DNA of 64,000 nucleotides from Chitinophaga sp. S165 (GTDB lineage: Bacteria; Bacteroidota; Bacteroidia; Chitinophagales; Chitinophagaceae), in the NCBI RefSeq assembly GCF_003182155.1, contig NZ_QGTG01000001.1, forward strand, positions 1,428,839-1,492,838, given 5' to 3'. A model generated the notes under the pieces. That model had not been told where the DNA came from. It made no database searches and saw nothing but the letters and a program-made list of their open reading frames with translations. Below, piece by piece: positions 27,470 to 36,412 of the stretch. The position numbers and the translations under genes are program-made. Positions within the stretch are counted from its first letter, which is position 1. Each line of letters begins with the position of its first letter.

Positions 27470-27874
27470 ATGAAAACAGGAAAAGAACTCGTATTACATT
27501 TCTGGAATAACGTATGGAGCCATCCATACGATCTGGACCTGATAGATGAACTAATGACGGAAGATTTTATCATCACCAATGCAGGTCAGCACGTACATGG
27601 CAGGAAGCAGTTCAAGGAATGGGTAAAAGGATTTCAGCAAAAGATGAAGCAGGGCCACCTGGAAAATGTTGAGATCTTCGAAAGTGCAGATGGCACAAGG
27701 GTGGTGTCCCGTTGGATCTACCGGGGATATAATCATGGCATATTTGATCTGCCTGCCGACGGCAAACATGTTGCCTTCACAGGTACAGCCGTATGGGAGA
27801 TCAGGGATAACAAGTTGGCTCATAACTGGGTTGAGCGGAGCGCTTATGAACTAAGTAAATCTCATCCCAGGTAA
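27470..27874 (+). CDS. SnoaL-like/NTF2-fold protein
   Basis: 134 residues. The pattern WNNVWSHPYDLDLIDELMTEDFIITNAG, then a conserved GRKQFKEWVKGF and TGTAVWEIRDNKLAHNW matches the SnoaL-like ester cyclase/NTF2 superfamily, cone-shaped alpha+beta folds that bind small hydrophobic ligands. No specific substrate can be assigned. It is divergent from the MocR gene and followed by a terminator hairpin at 27921. Confidence 0.75.
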   Translation: MKTGKELVLHFWNNVWSHPYDLDLIDELMTEDFIITNAGQHVHGRKQFKEWVKGFQQKMKQGHLENVEIFESADGTRVVSRWIYRGYNHGIFDLPADGKHVAFTGTAVWEIRDNKLAHNWVERSAYELSKSHPR

Positions 27875-27920
27875 AAAGCCTTTATAAAGTACGATTGCCT
27901 ATTTTTGTAAGGATGACAGC

Positions 27921-27951
27921 GGCCTGCCTGTGCGCAGGCCATTTAATTTTT
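27921..27951 (+). terminator. Rho-independent terminator after the SnoaL-like gene
   Basis: A 7-bp stem GGCCTGC/GCAGGCC (27921-27940) with 6-nt loop is followed by ATTTAATTTTT. It separates this gene from sbcD. Confidence 0.7.
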
Positions 27952-27960
27952 GTCATGTTT

Positions 27961-27968
27961 TATCTTTG
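27961..27968 (+). promoter_or_regulatory. -7 box of the sbcDC operon
   Basis: TATCTTTG is a perfect TAnnTTTG and sits 13 nt before the sbcD ATG, so the leader would be very short. No -33 TTG is seen at the right spacing. Confidence 0.4.
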
Positions 27969-27981
27969 CAAAAAATATCTG

Positions 27982-29226
27982 ATGAAAATATTGCATACTG
28001 CGGACTGGCATATCGGGCAAACCTTTTATCAGTATGACAGAACGTATGAGCACCAGCAATTTCTGAACTGGCTGGTGGATACCATTAAGGAAAAAGACAT
28101 TGAGTTGTTGATTATCAGCGGTGACGTATTTGACGTCGCAAATCCCGCTGCAAGCTCCATTAAGCTATTTTATTCTTTTCTCAATAACGCCATCAAGGCG
28201 CAACCTGACCTGCAGATCATTGTAACGGCAGGCAACCATGACTCCGCTGCCCGTCTTGAGGCGCCGAAACCACTGCTTGAATCGTCCAGCATTCACATTA
28301 TTGGTATGATAGAGCGCAAGGAAGACGGTAGCATCGACTATGAAAAAATGATTGTTCCTGTTAAAGACAGACAGGGTAACACCGCACTGTGGTGCCTCGC
28401 TATTCCGTTCCTGCGTATGGGCGACTATCCATCGGTAGCCGAGAGCGCTCAACTGTATGCGGATGGGGTGTCGGCCTTGTACAAGGAGGCGTATGAATAT
28501 GCGCTGACTAAAAAACAGGAAGGCCAGGGCATCATTGCAATGGCGCACTTGCATACGCTGGACGCAGAACTGTCGGACCACGATAAAACAGAACGGGTGA
28601 TCATGGGTGGGATAGAATTCGTACCTGCAAAAGCATTTCATGAAGACATCCTGTATACCGCATTAGGGCACATCCATAAAGCCCAGAAGATCGGCGGAAA
28701 GGAAAATGTCCGCTATAGCGGCAGTCCGCTACCGATGTCCTTTTCCGAAATGAACTACAAACACCAGGTGGTTACTTTCGATATTACGGAAGGCAAGATC
28801 AGTGAGATAGGCTTGTGTGAAATACCTGTGACGACGGAACTACTGCGTGTACCAGCCAAGCCCTTACCATTGGCGGAAGTGCAGGAGCAGCTGTTACAAT
28901 TGCCGGAGGCAGGAGAAGATCTCAGTACGGCCCCTTACCTGGAGGTGCGGGTACTGTTGGAAGGACCGGAACCAGCACTGCGTCATAAGGTAGAGACGGC
29001 ACTGGCAGGCAAACATGTACGGCTGGCGAAGATAGATGTGCGGTACCCTTCCGGAGAGACGGAAGAGAACGGAGAGACGACCGTGAGCGCCGGCCAGTTA
29101 CAGGAGCTCAACCCACTGGATATTTTCAAACAGATATACAGGGCGGATTATAACAGCGACACCCCGGAAGAACTGGTTGCCCTATTCAACCAGGTATTAC
29201 AGGAAATCAATACAAAAGAGCAGTAA
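27982..29226 (+). CDS. sbcD: SbcD, nuclease subunit of the SbcCD complex
   Basis: 414 residues from ATG 27982; a 29-codon upstream extension runs through the terminator hairpin and is rejected. Metallophosphoesterase motifs in order: HTADWHIG, SGDVFDVANP, AGNHDS, then MAHLHT and ALGHIHKAQ. With SbcC it forms the Mre11-Rad50-like nuclease that opens DNA hairpins and trims protein-blocked ends. The stop lies 4 nt before the sbcC ATG, so the two are co-translated. Confidence 0.95.
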   Translation: MKILHTADWHIGQTFYQYDRTYEHQQFLNWLVDTIKEKDIELLIISGDVFDVANPAASSIKLFYSFLNNAIKAQPDLQIIVTAGNHDSAARLEAPKPLLESSSIHIIGMIERKEDGSIDYEKMIVPVKDRQGNTALWCLAIPFLRMGDYPSVAESAQLYADGVSALYKEAYEYALTKKQEGQGIIAMAHLHTLDAELSDHDKTERVIMGGIEFVPAKAFHEDILYTALGHIHKAQKIGGKENVRYSGSPLPMSFSEMNYKHQVVTFDITEGKISEIGLCEIPVTTELLRVPAKPLPLAEVQEQLLQLPEAGEDLSTAPYLEVRVLLEGPEPALRHKVETALAGKHVRLAKIDVRYPSGETEENGETTVSAGQLQELNPLDIFKQIYRADYNSDTPEELVALFNQVLQEINTKEQ

Positions 29227-29230
29227 GCGC

Positions 29231-32200
29231 ATGAGAATATTAGCCATTCGTTTTAAGAACCTGGCATCGTTGGAAGATACCAACGAGATAGATTTCACGA
29301 AAGAACCGCTTAGTCAGGCGGGTATTTTTGCCATTACAGGACCTACCGGTGCAGGTAAATCCACACTGCTGGATGCCCTTTGCCTGGCCTTATATGCTAA
29401 AACCCCACGTTACCAGCAGGCAAAAGAAACCGGTATTGAGATCCAGGACCTGGCTGGCAATAAACTCAACCAGGGCGATATCAGGGGGATCCTACGCGAC
29501 GGTACTGCCGATGGTTTTGCAGAAGTGGAATTTGCCGGTACTGATGGCAACAACTATAAAGCTACCTGGTCTGTTAAACGTGCCCGTAATAAGATTGACG
29601 GGAATCTGCAGACAGATACAGTCGAATTATTTAACCTCTCCGCCAATATCGCTGTACCCGGTAAAAAGACCGAAACGCTGAAAGAAATAGAACGTCTCGT
29701 AGGGTTGAACTTCGAACAGTTCACGCGTTCCGTTTTGCTGGCACAGGGAGACTTCACTGCTTTCCTGAAGGCCGACAAAGATGCGAAAGCATCGTTACTG
29801 GAGAAACTTACCGGTACCGATATTTACTCTGACATATCAAGAACGGTATTTGAAAAATATAAACTGGCAGACCAGGACCTGAAGAACCTGAAAGCGCAGG
29901 TGGCGGGTATTGTAAGTCTGACAGAAGAACAGCACGAAAGGCTGACCGCCCAAAAAGAGGAACTGCTGAAGAAGACAGAGGAACAGGAAAAGGCCCTCAC
30001 CGGCCTGACTGCTGAAGTCAACTGGCATCACTCACTGGCGGGGCTTAATGCCAGTATGGAGCAGGCGGCACAGCATCACCAGCAGGCGCTGACGGAAATG
30101 GAAAGTGCCGGTGAGCGGATCCGCACGTTTACATTGGTAGAAAATGTGCAACCGGCAAGAGGATTGATAGACGCGAAAAGAACAACGGAGGCGCAGCTGG
30201 CAGATAAATCATCCACATTGCAGGACTTGTCATCCCGTATACAACATACAACAGAAAGTCACCAGGCGGCGGTTAAACAACTGGATACAGCCAGCCAGGA
30301 AGTATCGTTGAAGCAGCAGGATATTACCCGCTATCAGCCCGACATAGACAGGGCCAAAGCATTGGACACGCTGATCGTTGAAAAGACCACGCAGGTAAAA
30401 ACGGCGGAAGCAGAATCCACCATTGCGCAGCAGAAACATAATGCGCACATGGATGCGCTGGTCGAGAAAGAAAAAGAGATCGGTCATATAAACACCGGCA
30501 TCACCAAACTGGAAGACTGGCAGAGAGAGCATCTCAGCAGGAAGGATATTGCCGAAAACATCATTGAGATCACCACACAGTTGGGACATGCTTCCAAGTG
30601 GCTGCCATTACAGCAAAAGCTCACGAACAACAGGCAGGACACGCTGGCATTCATTGCCGATACGGAGAAGAATGTTACAGCCCTGCAAACACAGGTAACA
30701 CAATATCAGCAACAGCGATCAGCCTTAAATACAACGTATGAACAGCTGAACAACGCTCTGACTGCTATACCTGTCAATGAGATAAAGGTCAAAGAAAGCT
30801 ATCTGGCTGCCAGTATCAGGGAAGCTGATACCGCGAAGGCTCATTGGGCATTACTGTTCTCTAACCTGAAGGAGAAGGAAAACACCACTCGTCAGTATGA
30901 TACCTGCCGGCAAGAACTTACTGCCAGAACAGGAACGTTGCAGGAGAAACAGCAGCAACTGAAAGAAGCGCAAACGAAAAAGGAACTGGCAGACAAACTA
31001 CTGCATCAGGCGAGGCTGCAGGTAGCTGAAAATGTAGAATCATTACGGGCGCAATTAATACCTGACGAACCTTGTCCGGTTTGCGGCAGCAAGGAACATC
31101 CATTCTCTGAAGAAAATCCGCTTGCACATGCATTGCTGAAAGGACTGGAGGATGAGAGCCTGGCAGCTAACCGTGTCTATAACACCCTGTCCGGAGAGAT
31201 CAGCAGTCTGACGCAACTTACCGGCAGGTTGCAACAGGAAATAACAGCACATGAAAATGCACTGGCAGAAAGGAATAAACAGATAGCGTCCCTCGAAAAA
31301 CAATGGCAATCATTCCAACTGGCCGATAGCAGTGTTACGGTAAGTGTAGAAGAGCGGGCTACATGGCTGGAGAATCATCTGCAACAGCTATTAGGATCCC
31401 AACAGGAGAACAACGCGCAGATCGCGCTTTATGAAGATAAAAAGCGCGAGGCGGATAAGCTGAAAGGACAACTGGAAGCGCTTGATAACAATCTGTTTAC
31501 CACCAACGAACAATTAAAAGATAAACAACGGGAAAAGACCAGCAAACAGGAAACTGTGGTGCAGCTGGATGAACAGCTGGAAAACATTATAAACGATCTG
31601 CAGGTAATGACCGACCAGCTCGCGCCTTACTTCAATAATCCAAACTGGATCGACAACTGGAAGAAAGAGCCGCAGGTATTCGATGAGCGCATCCGTTCGT
31701 TTGCAAAACAGTGGAAAGAGAATGTACAACAGATAGCAGATAATACGCAGCAGCTGAAAGTTCTCAGTTCCGCCTTAGAGCAAATGCGCAGGCAGGCGCC
31801 ATCTATAGCGGCGGACGTAGATAGTAAAGTGAATACCTTGAATGGGCTTAAAGGCCAGCTACAGGCATTGAACAATGAAAGAAAGGCACTGCTGAACGGT
31901 GAGGACGTCATTATCTTCGAAACCAGGCTGAAACAAGCATACGATGCCGCCATGACCGTAAAGCAAACCGCTCATGACGCGGTAACTGGTCTTAAGGAAG
32001 AATTACTTACTTATAACACCCGCAAGACACAGACAGAAAAAGATACCACCGCTCTTAAAAACAATATCGAAAAACAACATCTGGAAATTGCGACATGGAT
32101 AACTGCGTATAGTGGTGAACATGGTATGCAGCTTTCCGAAGAAGAACTGATACAACTGCTCTCCTACTCCACCTCCTGGATAGATAAAGAGAGAAGGGCC

Positions 32201-32965
32201 ATCCAGGTTATCAAACAGGCGGTTACTACCAGCGAGGCTACCCTGAAGGAAAGGACATTACAGGTAAGCAATCATACCGCTAAACGTATTACGGACCGCA
32301 CCCTGGAAGAGGTGACCGCATTACTGGACGATACACGTAAAACATTAAGGGACATTACCAACGAAAGGACCAATATTGAATACCAGCTGCGGCAGGACGC
32401 TGAGAACAAATCGAAGATCGGTAACCTCCAGGCAGAGATCACGGCTAAAACTGCTATCCATGAGAACTGGAGTAAACTGAACGAGCTGATAGGATCAGCA
32501 GACGGCAAGAAGTTCAGGCAGATAGCACAGGAATATACGCTGGACATCCTGCTGGGATATGCCAATATGCATCTTCAGATGCTGACCAGCCGTTATAAGT
32601 TATTAAGGATCCCGGGCAATCTTGGTCTACAGGTACTGGATAAAGATATGGGGAATGAACTGAGGACCGTCTTCTCTCTCTCGGGTGGAGAATCTTTCCT
32701 CGTATCGCTTGCACTGGCTTTAGGATTGGCCTCTTTATCATCCAGCAAGATGAAAGTAGAATCCCTCTTTATTGATGAAGGTTTCGGCGCGCTGGACCCC
32801 GATACGCTGAACGTAGCAGTAGACGCATTGGAACGCCTGCACAACCAGGGACGTAAAGTAGGTGTGATCTCTCACGTGCAGGAAATGACAGAGCGTATAC
32901 CGACGCAAATAAAGGTGATAAGACTAGCCAATGGCAAGAGCAAGGTGGAAGTGGTGGGCGGTTAA
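29231..32965 (+). CDS. sbcC: SbcC, ATPase subunit of the SbcCD complex
   Basis: 1244 residues from ATG 29231; a longer frame starting inside sbcD is rejected. Walker A GPTGAGKST is at 37-45. Long coiled coils follow, with a zinc hook CPVCGSKEHP at 615-624 in the middle. C-terminal signature FSLSGGESFLVSLALALGL and Walker B SLFIDEGFGALD complete the SMC/Rad50-type ATPase head. The length is somewhat above the E. coli protein (about 1050) because of longer coils. It overlaps the convergent acyltransferase gene by 4 nt at the 3' end. Confidence 0.95.
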   Translation: MRILAIRFKNLASLEDTNEIDFTKEPLSQAGIFAITGPTGAGKSTLLDALCLALYAKTPRYQQAKETGIEIQDLAGNKLNQGDIRGILRDGTADGFAEVEFAGTDGNNYKATWSVKRARNKIDGNLQTDTVELFNLSANIAVPGKKTETLKEIERLVGLNFEQFTRSVLLAQGDFTAFLKADKDAKASLLEKLTGTDIYSDISRTVFEKYKLADQDLKNLKAQVAGIVSLTEEQHERLTAQKEELLKKTEEQEKALTGLTAEVNWHHSLAGLNASMEQAAQHHQQALTEMESAGERIRTFTLVENVQPARGLIDAKRTTEAQLADKSSTLQDLSSRIQHTTESHQAAVKQLDTASQEVSLKQQDITRYQPDIDRAKALDTLIVEKTTQVKTAEAESTIAQQKHNAHMDALVEKEKEIGHINTGITKLEDWQREHLSRKDIAENIIEITTQLGHASKWLPLQQKLTNNRQDTLAFIADTEKNVTALQTQVTQYQQQRSALNTTYEQLNNALTAIPVNEIKVKESYLAASIREADTAKAHWALLFSNLKEKENTTRQYDTCRQELTARTGTLQEKQQQLKEAQTKKELADKLLHQARLQVAENVESLRAQLIPDEPCPVCGSKEHPFSEENPLAHALLKGLEDESLAANRVYNTLSGEISSLTQLTGRLQQEITAHENALAERNKQIASLEKQWQSFQLADSSVTVSVEERATWLENHLQQLLGSQQENNAQIALYEDKKREADKLKGQLEALDNNLFTTNEQLKDKQREKTSKQETVVQLDEQLENIINDLQVMTDQLAPYFNNPNWIDNWKKEPQVFDERIRSFAKQWKENVQQIADNTQQLKVLSSALEQMRRQAPSIAADVDSKVNTLNGLKGQLQALNNERKALLNGEDVIIFETRLKQAYDAAMTVKQTAHDAVTGLKEELLTYNTRKTQTEKDTTALKNNIEKQHLEIATWITAYSGEHGMQLSEEELIQLLSYSTSWIDKERRAIQVIKQAVTTSEATLKERTLQVSNHTAKRITDRTLEEVTALLDDTRKTLRDITNERTNIEYQLRQDAENKSKIGNLQAEITAKTAIHENWSKLNELIGSADGKKFRQIAQEYTLDILLGYANMHLQMLTSRYKLLRIPGNLGLQVLDKDMGNELRTVFSLSGGESFLVSLALALGLASLSSSKMKVESLFIDEGFGALDPDTLNVAVDALERLHNQGRKVGVISHVQEMTERIPTQIKVIRLANGKSKVEVVGG

Positions 32966-33912
32966 CGTTCTCTCCGCTCCCACTGCTTATGCGTCCATAA
33001 CCAGTATTGAGGCGATTGCATGATATCATGTTCCAGGTACCAGGCGAAGGTCTTCGTGATCTCATAAGACTCTACATCTACCGGTTCTTCTGTGAGCAGG
33101 GAAAAGTAAACGTTCCAGCCCTCGCCTATCGTCCGTTTATTTACAGAAGCGTAGATAACAACAGCATCCAGCGACTTGGCCAGTTGCTCTGCTCCGGTAA
33201 ATAATCCTGTAGGCTGATGGAGGAAATCTGTCTTATATTTTGCCCTTACTGAAGGTGACTGATCGGCAATGAAGATATAAGTGTTCGGATGGTCCCGGTG
33301 CGATAGCATGAAGCGAGCCGTTTCATTGATAGCCAGCAATTTAATACCGAACCTTGTCCGTATGCGGTATAACAGCTTGTTGATGAACTGACTGGGTTCC
33401 GGTTTGTATACTGCGTAGACATCGCCCGATACATACCTGGGTAAGATATTCAGGCATTCCCAGTTGCCATAGTGTCCCAGTACCACGATCACATTCCTTC
33501 CTTCCCGATGACAATGGTCCAGGATCTCCGGGTTGTGGATCTGTATATACCTGCGGTGCTGATCTTCGGACATAGACCCTAACTTCAACGTTTCTACTGC
33601 CAGCCCGCTTAAGTGCCTGTAAAAGAGCCTTGTGATGGCCTGTATCTGTTTGTAACTCCGCTGCGGGAAAGAGCGGGAAAGGTTCTGTACAACAACATCA
33701 TAACGGTACCTGACCACCTTATACAGCGACCAATAAAGTAATTTCTGTAACACCTTTAAAATACCTGCGGGCAGCAGGCTAACCAAATACACCAAAACAA
33801 ACAACAGCTCATGGAGCAGGTTGCGGCGCCTCAACACAGTGGCTTCTTTTATATCGTGGCGGGCATATCCTGCGGGTCTCCTCATAGAATTAGCAGCATC
33901 ATACATAGGCAT
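32962..33912 (-). CDS. LpxL/HtrB-family lipid A acyltransferase
   Basis: 316 residues from the first ATG; a later Met at 33885 is possible. One N-terminal membrane segment (LHELLFVLVYLVSLLPAGIL) is followed by the lysophospholipid acyltransferase core with catalytic H-x4-E in VLGHYGNWECL, VYAVYKPE and FIADQSPS. Enzymes of this family add secondary acyl chains to lipid A at the inner membrane. Bacteroidetes usually carry one such gene. It ends overlapping the sbcC stop. Confidence 0.88.
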   Translation of the reverse strand: MPMYDAANSMRRPAGYARHDIKEATVLRRRNLLHELLFVLVYLVSLLPAGILKVLQKLLYWSLYKVVRYRYDVVVQNLSRSFPQRSYKQIQAITRLFYRHLSGLAVETLKLGSMSEDQHRRYIQIHNPEILDHCHREGRNVIVVLGHYGNWECLNILPRYVSGDVYAVYKPEPSQFINKLLYRIRTRFGIKLLAINETARFMLSHRDHPNTYIFIADQSPSVRAKYKTDFLHQPTGLFTGAEQLAKSLDAVVIYASVNKRTIGEGWNVYFSLLTEEPVDVESYEITKTFAWYLEHDIMQSPQYWLWTHKQWERRER

Positions 33913-34432
33913 TTACTTTGACCTTTAGGGCTATTTACGGGCATTCTTCCTCAATGCAAAATCCTGAATTTATCCCTATACCCGATAGTGTTTTAACGCA
34001 AATTTAGAACCGATTTATATGAAATATTAAATCTTAACTTTTCTTTGCAGGAAGGATGTTTATGCTAAATTGTTATCGTATTGAACATCAGCAACAAGGA
34101 GAATAAATACACAAGTTTACTATGTTTAAAATGAGTAAAGAGGGATGCTGATGATGTACACAGTTTGTATACTCATAAAAGTATCACGTCAGGCTGTTTC
34201 TTAAAGCTGATAGCAGTCGTGCATTTCATCTGCCGATTGATTAATTTGCACAAAATCCTATACTAAAATCCTGATACTATATGAGCGTATGGCGGCGAAA
34301 AGCTATTGAATGCATGCCGGCTGCTATGCCTCGATGGGTAAAAAGATCAAGATACTATCACATAAGGAGATTGTTACAGGAACGGCTTACAGCCGACCAA
34401 ATGCTGGAGCCTGACAAGTTGTATAAATGATA
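33913..34432. other. Intergenic region with possible short ORF
   Basis: 520 nt, AT-rich in the left part. The only open frame of note is 34281-34430 (listed separately). No promoter with both boxes, RNA or repeat was recognised. Confidence 0.4.
34281..34430 (+). CDS. Possible 49-residue small protein
   Basis: ATG 34281 to TGA 34428-34430. The N-terminus MSVWRRKAIECMPAAMP has a W-RKA-E-P pattern seen in small Bacteroidetes proteins of polymorphic-toxin immunity type, then the similarity fades, so it may be a decayed remnant. No clear ribosome binding site. Confidence 0.2.
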   Translation: MSVWRRKAIECMPAAMPRWVKRSRYYHIRRLLQERLTADQMLEPDKLYK

Positions 34433-34852
34433 TTAGGAATTCGGATGTTTACATTCCTTCCAGTAATCCAGTATCTGTTTGATCTGTTTTTCGATATCAC
34501 TTAAAAGATACTGTTTCACAAAGTATCCCTGTGCCGTCATTTCATATACTTCCTCTACCACTTCTTTTGATTCAATCGTGGTCAGAAATATAAAAGGAAT
34601 ACTCTTCTTTTTCAGGAAGGGATCCGCATCGATTATCCGTCGTAACTCGATACCGCTCATTCGGGGCAGGTTTATATCAGAGAAGATAATAAACGGTTGT
34701 TCTAAAGTTACCTGTAAGTAACGGAGCAAGTCATCTCCTCCTTCAAAGAATCTGACCTCATTTTTAACTCCAAGTGAAGCGAAGATCTTCTCATATATTT
34801 CCCGGTCGTCGTGATCGTCTTCAAGAATAAGAATCGGTCCGGTCTTAGCCAT
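34433..34852 (-). CDS. Single-domain response regulator
   Basis: 139 residues made of a receiver domain only: acidic pair near ILEDDHDDRE, phosphorylation site in FSDINLPRMSG, Thr in FIFLTTIES and Lys in YFVKQYLL. There is no output domain, so it works by protein contact, for example in a phosphorelay or by binding a kinase. No histidine kinase gene is adjacent. Confidence 0.9.
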   Translation of the reverse strand: MAKTGPILILEDDHDDREIYEKIFASLGVKNEVRFFEGGDDLLRYLQVTLEQPFIIFSDINLPRMSGIELRRIIDADPFLKKKSIPFIFLTTIESKEVVEEVYEMTAQGYFVKQYLLSDIEKQIKQILDYWKECKHPNS

Positions 34853-35130
34853 AAGATGCAGGTTTTAGCGTGATGAAATACTGAGACTCAAATACCTGCA
34901 TTAGTCATGCCAGTTTTGCATAACTGAATAACGTCATTCCACATGATAAAAGGCGATATTTAGTGGCGCCCGAATGAACCATCCGCTTAAAATAGTTGTT
35001 TATCAAATACTTATAACCCGGCACAACGATTGTTTACCGGAACTGAAAAACCGGACCGTGTGCGCCAACTTCAGGTACCCGGTCATTTGCCATTTACAGA
35101 CGGACAAGCCAGACATTTAACGCAATACAT

Positions 35131-36399
35131 ATGATTTCTAATGAAACCGGAAAAAAAGTTATTGTTATCGGTGGAGGATTTGCAGGACTTAATTTCGTCC
35201 AGCGTTTCTACAACAGCAAACACTACCAGGTTACGCTGGTAGACAAGAATAACTACAATTATTTCACGCCGCTGTTGTACCAGGTAGCGACCAGTTTTCT
35301 GGAGCCTTCCAGTATCAGTTATCCGTTCAGAAAATTATTCCGGGACAGGGACATCGCCTTTCGTATGGCCGGGATCTTAAGAGTAGACCCCGACGCCCAA
35401 AAAGTTTATTTAAGTGATGAGAGTATCTTGCCTTATGACTACCTGGTATTTGCGGCAGGATCGCAAACAAATTTCTATGGCATTGAAAGCATTAAAAAGA
35501 ACGCCATCTCATTGAAGGGTGTTGATGATGCGCTGATCATGCGGAATACGATGCTCAAGACAATGGAGCGGGCTGCTGCGACAACCGATCCGGAGGAACG
35601 TACAAGACTACTGACCATCGTAATAGCTGGCGGCGGTCCTACTGGTGTAGAAGTTGCTGGTATGCTGGCTGAGATGCGCAAGTTCATCCTGACGAAGGAT
35701 TACCCGGAACTGAAGCATGCCAAAGGCGCCATTCATATAGTGGATGGTGGAGCTAACCTGTTGGCCCCTATGAGTGAGAAGACACACAAAGGAACGTATA
35801 AAGCACTGACAGAGCTGGGTGTAAAGGTGAAGTTACACGCACATGTGACGGACTATTCAGATCAGAAGGTCAGCTTCAATGACGGAGAAATAATTGAAGC
35901 AGGAACATTGATATGGGCGGCCGGTGTGATCGCGAATACATTTGAGGGGATCCCTGCCTCCAGTCTTGGCCCTGGCAAGAGAATGAAGACGGACCACTTT
36001 AATAAGGTGGAAGGCGTGGAGAATATCTTTGCTATCGGGGATATAAGTATTCAGTTCACTGACCCGGTTTATCCGAAAGGACATCCGCAGGTAGCACAGG
36101 TAGCAATACAACAAGGCACGACGTTGGCGAAGAACTTCCTGTTACTGACAAAAGGCAAGCCTTCCAAACCGTTTAAATATTTTGACCGCGGAGACATGGC
36201 CATTGTTGGCAGACATAATGCGGTGGTAGATCTTTTTAAGCACAAAGTACATCTCAACGGCTTTATGGCATTAATCGCCTGGTTGTTCATTCACGTCATA
36301 TCGCTCGTGAATTACAATAACAAGGTACGAACGCTCTACAGCTGGATCTATGCCTATCTTACGAGAGATCAGGTATTGAGAATGATCTTCCGAACATAA
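35131..36399 (+). CDS. ndh: Type II NADH dehydrogenase (NDH-2)-like FAD oxidoreductase
   Basis: 422 residues. FAD-binding Rossmann motif VIVIGGGFAGLNF at the start, NAD-binding motif IVIAGGGPTGVEVAG near 165-180, the conserved LIWAAGVIAN and FAIGDIS near the FAD flavin site, and a hydrophobic C-terminal region (about 375-400, GFMALIAWLFIHVISLV) that anchors the protein to the inner membrane. It moves electrons from NADH to menaquinone without pumping protons. It is monocistronic and convergent with the next gene. Confidence 0.9.
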   Translation: MISNETGKKVIVIGGGFAGLNFVQRFYNSKHYQVTLVDKNNYNYFTPLLYQVATSFLEPSSISYPFRKLFRDRDIAFRMAGILRVDPDAQKVYLSDESILPYDYLVFAAGSQTNFYGIESIKKNAISLKGVDDALIMRNTMLKTMERAAATTDPEERTRLLTIVIAGGGPTGVEVAGMLAEMRKFILTKDYPELKHAKGAIHIVDGGANLLAPMSEKTHKGTYKALTELGVKVKLHAHVTDYSDQKVSFNDGEIIEAGTLIWAAGVIANTFEGIPASSLGPGKRMKTDHFNKVEGVENIFAIGDISIQFTDPVYPKGHPQVAQVAIQQGTTLAKNFLLLTKGKPSKPFKYFDRGDMAIVGRHNAVVDLFKHKVHLNGFMALIAWLFIHVISLVNYNNKVRTLYSWIYAYLTRDQVLRMIFRT

Positions 36400-36412
36400 T
36401 ATTCCAGCCTGC

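Noticed and set aside
27328..27579. N-terminal extension of the MocR regulator by 84 codons
   Set aside because: It would cover the divergent promoter and first codons of the SnoaL-like gene; the GntR domain starts at the Met at 27327.
28165..28641. 158-residue minus-strand frame within sbcD
   Set aside because: Covers the conserved metallophosphoesterase motifs of sbcD in antisense; no own signals.
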